Assembly (NCBI GenBank): GCA_963678705.1
Contig: OY783205.1
Coordinates: forward strand, 1,116,001 to 1,180,000
Source of the DNA: Panorpa germanica
Lineage: Eukaryota; Arthropoda; Insecta; Mecoptera; Panorpidae
Direction: 5' to 3'
Length of the DNA: 64,000 nt
Shown: piece by piece, positions 57,335 through 64,000 of the stretch
Position numbering within the stretch: position 1 is the first letter of the stretch
How the letters are laid out: each line of letters opens with the position of its first letter
Program-made: the position numbers and the translations under genes
Notes under the pieces: generated by a model
Told to the model about the DNA's origin: nothing
Databases searched by the model: none
The model's input: only the letters and a program-made list of their open reading frames with translations

Positions 57335-58016
57335 ACCATACTTTTTTGTACCCGACCTTCACATCCTTTTTCCCCTCCTCTCTTTTCTTTTTTGCCCATT
57401 GTCTCAATTGCCACTGCACCTCTCTCTCCTTGTACGTCAAGTCGTCCTCTATGTACACATCCGTGCCCCTCAGTGTACTTTTTTTTTCCATTATCTTTCT
57501 CTTCTTTTCTTCCCCCTCACATCTCGCTATCACTATTCCCTTTTCTTTTCCCACTGTGAACGCTTTTGTTATTCTTACTTCTTCCTTCAATTCTTTTTGT
57601 ATCCACTCTTCCACTTCTTTCTTTAGTTCCGCGCCCATTTTGCTTGTCTTTACACCCCTTATAACTATGTTCTCCCTCTTCTCGCGCTTCCTGGCCATTT
57701 CCTGTTCTTTTTCCAGCTCCTCCACCTTTTCTCTAACTTCTTTCTCTGTTTCTTCCTTTTTCTTTTCTTCTTCTTTCTTTTCTTCTTTTTCCTCTTCCTT
57801 CTCTTTTTCCAACCTCCTCATCAGATCTTCCCTTTCCTTGCGCGATTCTTCGATGAATGTCTTGAATTCCTCTTCCATCTTTTTTAATCTTTCCCTCATT
57901 TCCTTCATTTCTTCTTGCATTTTTTTTTCTGTTTGAATCATCCTTTTAATTTTTTCCTCTGTTCCGTCCTCCTTCTTCTCATCCTGCTCCCTCCTCGTCT
58001 TCATTCCCCCAGGCAT
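57243..58016 (-). CDS. LINE ORF1: coiled-coil / RRM RNA-binding protein
   Basis: Started at the ATG at 58016 (MPGGMKTRREQDEKK); the frame extends to an ATG at 58091, but the added hydrophobic segment looks like 5' UTR. A long Glu/Lys/Arg coiled coil (roughly residues 30-125) is followed by an RRM-like segment (RENIVIRGVKTSKMG, then GIVIARCEGEEKKRKIME) and a C-terminal part with VYIEDDLTYKEREVQWQLRQ. This is the L1-type ORF1 layout (trimerising coiled coil, RRM, C-terminal domain), an RNA chaperone that packages element RNA. It has no CCHC knuckles, unlike the ORF1 at 5662. Confidence 0.85.
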   Translation of the reverse strand: MPGGMKTRREQDEKKEDGTEEKIKRMIQTEKKMQEEMKEMRERLKKMEEEFKTFIEESRKEREDLMRRLEKEKEEEKEEKKEEEKKKEETEKEVREKVEELEKEQEMARKREKRENIVIRGVKTSKMGAELKKEVEEWIQKELKEEVRITKAFTVGKEKGIVIARCEGEEKKRKIMEKKSTLRGTDVYIEDDLTYKEREVQWQLRQWAKKKREEGKKDVKVGYKKVWCEGTQYIWNEKNKELEKGEFRKHGEGVGGK

Positions 58017-58328
58017 TTTTGTTATTTTATGTAAATAACTTCTTATTAAACTATTTCTTTTCACTAGAAGTAACAAATTCCACAACAACAAACTGAACCT
58101 TTTGTTTTTTTACTGAACAATAGCAACAATTTTAAATCTGCAAGCGATTCTCGGAACCCGTCCTCACTGCAGCACGATCAAACTGTAACCTATATATTGG
58201 CATATATTATAGTAAAAGTAAAGTGGGTTACAACCCATTACCAATAATAAAGCACGAAAAGGATATTCATACACAAATGAATTTAAAACATTAAAATGTT
58301 ATAGGGTAACATTAGGGTTGATTTTCCG

Positions 58329-58979
58329 ATGGCAGAAATTATTTTGGAAAAAACTTTGAAGCCATATCACTTATACCGAAGCTTCTTCTGTGTGACGCCA
58401 TTTAATAGTAATGACCGACTACATCTTTGGTGGGGCTACTTAAAAAGTTTTAGTCTCATATCAATATACTCCTATACGATGTTTGATGTTGTGATCGTTC
58501 AATACGAAAGCAATTTGGACAGACGAGATCTAATTAACATGTACGCTTCTCTCATCATTCAAATCGCCAACGTGTTCATAGTAGTTGGTATTGCAGTTTC
58601 TGAATTTACCAACCGTTATAAAATCATGAAGATATTTAAATACTTGAAAGATATTGATAAGACATTCATAACCAGTGATAGACTACTAAATATTCCATTG
58701 GATTACAAATCATTGGGAAGATACATTGCTAAAACAATCTTAATTGTGGTATCGGCATGTGTCTTTCTGACGATATGCGTGATGTTCGTTATGCCTGAAA
58801 TTTTGTCCCCTCTCCAACTGATTGGTTTTGTTGCAACAATCATTACGCCTGCATTTGTTCTAATGTCCTTGGTTACGCAGATGTGCATTTTACTGAAAAT
58901 GATAAATCAAAGGCTGATTTGGATTAATGAACTTTTTTTAAAGTACTCGCATGCTTCAACTGATCCGGATCAACATTGC
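58329..58979 (+). CDS. gustatory receptor, first large exon b
   Basis: 217 codons from ATG 58329 to a phase-0 donor TGC|GTAAGTAGA at 58979/58980. Clearly paralogous to 49065-49712: YRSFFCVTPFNSNDR versus YRSFCCLAPFTSKDR, a shared RRDLIN, and KMINQRLIWIN near the end. Four hydrophobic segments occupy the same places. About 40 bp after the donor a jockey LINE fragment begins, and no receptor exon follows until 61468. It is either an alternative 5' exon of the gene that ends beyond 64000 or a truncated paralogue. Confidence 0.8.
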
Positions 58980-59019
58980 GTAAGTAGAAACAAATATATT
59001 GATAAATATATGTGGAAAA

Positions 59020-59870
59020 CGAGAGTACTATCCCAATTCTGATGTAGAAAACAATACCCAATCCGCTAATCTGATGTGGAATCAAGGTAATCTTGTTTAA
59101 TTTAGGGCAAATGTCAATTCAATTAATATTCAACTATGTAATATCTTAGTTTCTTGTCAGGATGATAAAGAATCACATAATTTGTTTAATACATTTATTT
59201 AATAAAATAATAACAATGATAATAATACAATATGGTTACAATATAAGCGTTGGTATAAATTATTTACAATATTTACTTTACAAATACAGAACAATGAATG
59301 AACAAACCATCTTAAATTCTAGTTATTATATGCTCCGTCCTACATTAGTTTTCAGCTAGATTTAATAGGTTTATTTTTATTACTTTTGAGAATGCGTTTA
59401 GTTAATTTCGGTAAGCACATTCCCTCACGTTTTCAATTAGTGGTTTAAAGTTGCACACATCTTAATTGCTTTAACCTTTGACTTTCCGGTGACACAACAG
59501 TATCTATTTATTATTAATTCCTGAGGCGCACTTCTCTTCAGTCTGTTGATGTATTTGGACGCTACACCAATTTCTTGTCTCACTTGTTTGTAATATACCA
59601 TGGTGCTTCCACAATCATACGTAATGTTTTAGATTCCAATCTTCTTAGGAACTCAATGATTTAGTTAGCTAATGTACCCCAAAATTTTAAGCCATACGAT
59701 CATATTGGTTTAAGTATACATTTATATATTAATAGTTTGTTTTCTATCAATAATTGGGAATTCTTATTCATTAGCCAGTATAGTTCACGCAATTGTAGTT
59801 CTAATGCTTTACGTTTCCTAAATATTTGATTTCTCCATGTGAGATGACTGTTTGAGCCAACGTGAGTTTA
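59020..59870 (-). pseudogene. decayed jockey-type LINE 3' end
   Basis: On the minus strand, interrupted frames give YDRMA-x-NFGVH and LRRLESKTL-type motifs, then KHHGILQT and IGVASKYINRLKRSA. These match the conserved C-terminal region of jockey reverse transcriptases (KPIW-x-YG-x-x-x-WG-x-A, LQR-x-QSK-x-LR-x-I-x-x-APWY). The 3' UTR follows to about 59020 and is shared, inverted, with 41330-41812. Confidence 0.65.
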
Positions 59871-60349
59871 CCGCGGTTATATTGTACAAATGCGTATTTG
59901 TATTGTGCTGGTTCCAATGACAATACCGCCATGTATGTTTGATGTATTTAAAAAATGAGTCCACGTGAGCTTATGTAACAATGCTAGCAAATTAAGAATG
60001 AATATAGCTTAAGAAATAGCAGTGATGGTTGATGGTTCAAACTTAAGCTAAGATGCTCGTTGCTTGGAATTTAGACTAGGAATGTTGTTAATTGAAATAC
60101 AGTTTTTGTAAGTAAATAAACACTAGGAGTTGGGAAAAGCAAACATAATGGCAAAGGTAAATATAATGGTAGTTAAGGTCCTTAAACTAACAAGTCACAA
60201 GAGTCATCGGACCTTAATAAAAATACATTTAAGCATACTGTCCACAAATACCTGCGACAATCTTATAAACTCACAATATTTAATGGATTTTAGTTTACTT
60301 ATTTAAATTACTTTACCAATAAAACCCAAAAAATAATATATAAAATATC
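59871..60349. other. AT-rich spacer, nothing recognised
   Basis: No coding signal is visible between the jockey and mariner relics. Confidence 0.4.
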
Positions 60350-60560
60350 CACGAAAGGGTGGCTAGACGACAGTCTTATTAAAGTTAAAGATATAGAACA
60401 GGTTGTGGGCAACTCTAAAGAACGTGTTTGCCATATGTTAACTGAAGATTTGGACATTAAAGAGCTAAGAGTTAGATGCCACGATTGTTCACCCAGTACC
60501 AAAAGGCCATAACAAAAATTCACGAATTGTGATCGAATAAAAAATAGTCGTAGTCGCATG
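60350..60560 (+). pseudogene. mariner-type transposase relic
   Basis: The plus strand reads LIKVKDIEQVVGNSKERVCH, then MLTEDLDIKELRVR, then a decayed STKRP. This is the second helix-turn-helix of mariner transposases (VG-I-S-x-E-R-V-x-x-I-L-x-x-x-L-x-M-x-K-L). A stop interrupts the frame after STKRP, and no catalytic domain remains. Confidence 0.7.
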
Positions 60561-61467
60561 AGATAGCAATGTTATTCAAATTAATTTTATTTATGTCATG
60601 TCATAGTGATCAAATATAGAACCTGCATGAACATGTCAAATATTCATAACATTGAATTTGATAATGAATATTAAATGTTATAATTCATTTATTGTGTTTT
60701 GGCGATTATTTTATAAAATATTTATCATGATTAAATTCAGAAAACCATTTTGTTAAGTTAACACAGCAGAAGTAAAGAAGTACTTTGCAAATGTTTTCTG
60801 AATTGTCAAATTTAATTTACAGTGCAAAATTATAAATGAATAGTTTTAAAATGTTTTTTAAATAACAACTAATTTTACATGTATAACTCATATATATGCA
60901 TTCAGAAGTGTAATTTTAGTTGCGTCAATTCAGGCGTACCTGGAAAAAACGTTGCAATAATTGAACGCTATTTTCTCTTAAAAGGACGAGTAGATGCACA
61001 AATTAAGACGTTATAATGTTACGTTAGTGTAATATTACAAGTTGTTTAGTAGTGTGGGTAGTGGGTCATCAAGTTGGACAGGTTTTCTTCGTGATAACGA
61101 GTTTAATATAAATTAGGTTATGGTTCTCATCCCAATTGTTATGTAAATGGTTTTGCATGTAACCTAAAAAAGCTGGTTATTTCAGATAGGCTGGAGTGCA
61201 GTTGTTCGGAACCTAAAGGAGAAATAGCTATATAAAGCTATATAAGGAAAGTGTGATAGGTTTTTTGTAGGTATATATAAGTTTAAATCTGGGTTTATTC
61301 AAAATTTGTGCATGGGAGCACTGTTTCTGGGTAGTTGATACAGATACGTCTGGGTCTTGTCTTGGCTCATTGCTCCATTATGCCCCTCTACTCTGACTAC
61401 ACTGTCAGTATACTAAAGTGTTACTTTTGTTAGTAAATTCAGTATTCAGTAAGGATAGATCCTTGCG
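60561..61467. other. upstream region of gustatory-receptor exon c
   Basis: AT-rich, no ORF. It presumably contains the promoter used for exon c if each first exon has its own, as in Gr39a-type loci. Confidence 0.4.
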
Positions 61468-64000
61468 ATGGCACTAGGAAGTTTTGAAAATTCACTGAAG
61501 GCTTTTCATACGTTTCGAAGTTTTTGTTGTGTGGCGCCATTTACTAACAATGGCACAGAATATCTTTGCTGGTCTTTCTTGAAAAGTCTTTTTATAATCT
61601 CCATATACCTCTACATCATGTTTCTGGAGATTTCGTTGGACAATGACATCATCTTAGACAGCACTAATGTTATTAGTTTATATACTTCTTTGTTATTATC
61701 CAATATCAACATTTTTGTAATAGTTGGCGTTGTAGTGATTGAATATGTACACCGTTCTAAAATTGTGCGGGCGTTTAAATGTTTAAAAGAAGCTGACGAC
61801 GCATTACTAACTAGTGGTGGACTGCTAAATACGTCATTAGATTATGAATCATTGAGGAAATATATTGCAAAAACCGTCGCAGTTGCGATTACCACATACG
61901 TTTTTATATTTTTGTGCTATATTTATGTTTTTCCTCCGACAACGCTATCTTTGTGGACAGTAGGTCGTATTTTATCGGTGAATACACCAGAAGTTGTCTT
62001 ATTATCATTGGTTGCGCAGATTTCTGTCTTACAAAAAATTATAAATCAAAGGCTTTTTTGGATAAATGAAGAAATTTTGAAGTTTAATACTGATAACAAT
62101 TTAGTAAGTATAAACTTTGTTTTGTTAAGAAAACCAATAACCTTAACGGTTTTTAGGGTCACCTGTATGGTTTAGTCATACAAATGTGTCAAATGTGTTA
62201 TAGCTGATCTCAGTAGACTCTACTTTCTTTTTTTTCCATCGTCATTTCTTTTCCTTTTTCTTGCCTTTCTATGTATACGTTTCCCATTTATTTTCTTCAT
62301 TTTTTTCCAGGTTTCACGTACTGAAGATAAATTAACTGACGATTTTGTTGTAGGTGACTTCAGGCTCTTCGAGGCATCTACACAAACAACTGTCAGCAAT
62401 TGCTATTTTACGTCCCACGTACAGCAAACTGGTGGACACCTGTTTTCTTGTAAACCAATGTTACAACGTCCCTGTAAGTACACAAAACATAGTGTTAAAC
62501 AATTGAATTTAGATTTTTCTGGTTTTAATTGCAAAATATATAAATTCTTTTTAAGTTACAGTCGCTGAATTTATTTATCAAAATTTTTATATTATGTTTC
62601 TGTTATAATTGTTCATATTTTGTTTCAAATCTTTTCCTTTGTCATGTTAATCCCCTCATCTCCACCAAACGAATGATTTTACTTGCTTTCAATTTTATTT
62701 TACTTCCAAATGATATTTTACTGATACAAAACCTTGTCATATTTAATGTAAAAGTGTCTTGTTTTGTTATTTCATAGTTATTCCAAAGTAACTTAATCAT
62801 TAAAAAGGAATTGTTAAGATTTCATAGTCCTAAAAAAGTTGCCGCTAACTAGTCTAACGCGTATGATAAATCGCAAAAAATAAGAATTATCTTTCAGAAA
62901 GGAGTACAATAATTTACAAAAAGTGTATGCCAGGTAAACATATCGTTTACATATCTGGTGATTTTTGTTATGTTAGATAAACCTATAATACATATAAGTA
63001 CATGTTTATCCTTTTATTAATTTACTATTTTTAGAAAACACATGATGAGAAAAAACTCATATAGAATTTCTAAAATTCCGTTATGTACATAGAAATTGAA
63101 TTCCAGGGTAGCTTAACTTTCTCGAAGCAAAAGTCTTGAATTCACTACTCAATAATTCGGGTCGGGTTGTTTATTTATTTTCCAATTGTCTTTTGAAGTC
63201 TTCTTCGATATTATCTATCAAACATTCAATTCCATTTTATTGAGAGCACTTCTATATGTTAGGTTAAAATCGGACTGCGCGCGAGAAGTGTAATGTATGT
63301 AAGGTATTAATGCATGCCGCTATGCATTACATTCTTTCACACTAAGTCGTTATTATACTTGATTAAATTAACTTAAAACTATTCATAGAATCCAATGAAA
63401 CTAATGACACATGATTCTTCTTCTCCACGTGTCACTCTTCCTTTTCTTTACTCCACTACTTAACTATTTTAAACTCGATATTTCTCTCAATAAACCCCTT
63501 TTTCCACTTTCTTCTTCTCTGTACCTCCACCATCCATCTCCTTCCTTCTCAGTCTCCTTTTAGCAGAAGCTAAAATTTTCTTTCCACTGACAATTCAGAC
63601 CTCGCATTCCCTTTTTATATGGCCCAACGTCTCCTTATCTAGCTTACTCTTTTTGCCAACCCTTCCCTCTATTTCTTCCCAAAACGTGTTACCCGTCTCT
63701 TCATTTCCTATTCTGAATCTTTTTATTCGGCTTGTGTTTTTTGCTTCTTTTTCTCATATATCTTGCACCTCTCATTGTATTTATGCAGCTAAAATAGTAG
63801 TAATACTATACTAGTAATATACAACATTATTGCAGATGATACTCTTCATTGCTTTGACCTTCGTAGTGGTTGTCACCCAGGGCTACCAACTGCTTCTTTT
63901 TTTCATCGACGAGAAGAATGTTTACCTCCCATTTGAAATAATATTATCCATTAATTGGATGCTCTTCAACATATTTGGATTGGTGTTCATTTCACTGTAC
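61468..64000 (+). CDS. gustatory receptor, exon c plus downstream exons (partial)
   Basis: Exons: 61468-62103 (212 codons, donor TTA|GTAAGTATA), 62354-62473 (40 codons, donor CCT|GTAAGTAC) and 63836 to beyond 64000. All junctions are phase 0. Exon c gives TM1-TM4 as in its two paralogues. The middle exon gives the intracellular loop (SRHLHKQLSAIAILRPTYSK, LVNQCYNVP). The last exon starts MILFIALTFVVVVTQGYQLL (TM5), and INWMLFNIFGLVFISLY is TM6. TM7 and the family TYhhhhhQF end lie outside the window. The middle acceptor is placed at TTGTTGTAG|GTG because an upstream acceptor at 62310 would shift the frame. These C-terminal exons may also serve the first exons at 49065 and 58329. Confidence 0.85.
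62474..63489. other. gustatory-receptor intron
   Basis: Intron sequence between exons 62354-62473 and 63836; the remaining part (63490-63780) carries a LINE relic. Nothing else was recognised. Confidence 0.6.
63490..63780 (-). pseudogene. LINE ORF2 C-terminal relic in the receptor intron
   Basis: The minus strand gives IKRFRIGNEETGNTFWEE, then KETLGHIKREC, before decay. This parallels RFRLGNEEKGNRYWEKSEE and ETLEHIKFEC of the intact LINE. It is a third, more diverged family member, again pyrimidine-rich on the forward strand. Confidence 0.65.

Larger units (their letters stand above)
53861..58189 (-). mobile_element. full-length two-ORF LINE with target-site duplication
   Basis: Flanked by the exact direct repeat CTATATATTGGCATAT at 53845-53860 and 58190-58205 (15 bp certain, the first C possibly chance). 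From the right: 5' UTR of about 170 bp, ORF1 (58016-57243), ORF2 (57334-54062) and a 3' UTR of about 200 bp ending AAAGCCGAAAGGCATACACA and a short AT-rich tail, not poly(A). Both ORFs are open. The perfect duplication and open frames indicate a recent, possibly competent copy. It sits between the first two gustatory-receptor exons. Confidence 0.93.

Noticed and set aside
54030-57936. Many plus-strand ORFs of 60-210 codons rich in Ser, Phe, Leu and Pro
   Set aside because: They are the antisense of the purine-rich LINE ORFs; the minus frames carry all catalytic motifs.
62311-62353. An earlier acceptor for the receptor middle exon (TTTTTTCCAG at 62310)
   Set aside because: It would put the receptor-like loop out of frame with exon c; the acceptor at 62353 keeps phase 0.

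Overview
This is AT-rich nuclear DNA from an insect. The evidence is small-exon genes with canonical GT/AG introns, a Methuselah-type GPCR, insect gustatory-receptor exons and insect-type transposons (jockey-like LINEs, mariner, PIF/Harbinger, hAT, Gypsy-like LTR element, Helitrons). Hymenoptera is plausible, but the order cannot be fixed from sequence alone.

Host genes. (1) 79-8222, minus: the N-terminal nine coding exons of a TECPR1-like protein (tectonin repeats plus dysferlin domains), running off the left edge. (2) 36880-46042, minus: a complete eight-exon Methuselah-like class B GPCR of 519 codons, in frame throughout. (3) 49065-64000, plus: three related gustatory-receptor first exons (49065, 58329, 61468). 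All end in a phase-0 GTAAGT donor, but downstream receptor exons are seen only after the third. This suggests alternative 5' exons sharing one C-terminal half, as in Drosophila Gr39a/Gr28b. The right edge cuts the gene.

Rearranged block, 9.9-16.4 kb. A zinc-finger/Lys-Asn-rich gene is present in four partial copies, two on each strand. They flank two pieces of the 5' end of a VPS35L-like gene, forming two nested palindromic cassettes. They lie next to the two halves of a Harbinger Myb/SANT-like gene.

Transposon block, 16.5-32.6 kb. A PIF/Harbinger transposase (minus) has one intron filled by about 9.3 kb of head-to-tail non-autonomous Helitrons; one unit carries a truncated LINE. Its upstream part is split by a 5.47-kb Gypsy-like LTR element with two LTRs that look identical and an internally deleted pol.

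The intergenic and intronic space from 32.6 to 61 kb holds a hAT MITE, nested TIR elements, a 1.27-kb foldback, jockey fragments, mariner and DDE relics, and one full-length, apparently intact two-ORF LINE (53861-58189) with a 15-16 bp target-site duplication. All exon boundaries were read by eye from splice consensus and frame continuity; no alignment software was used.
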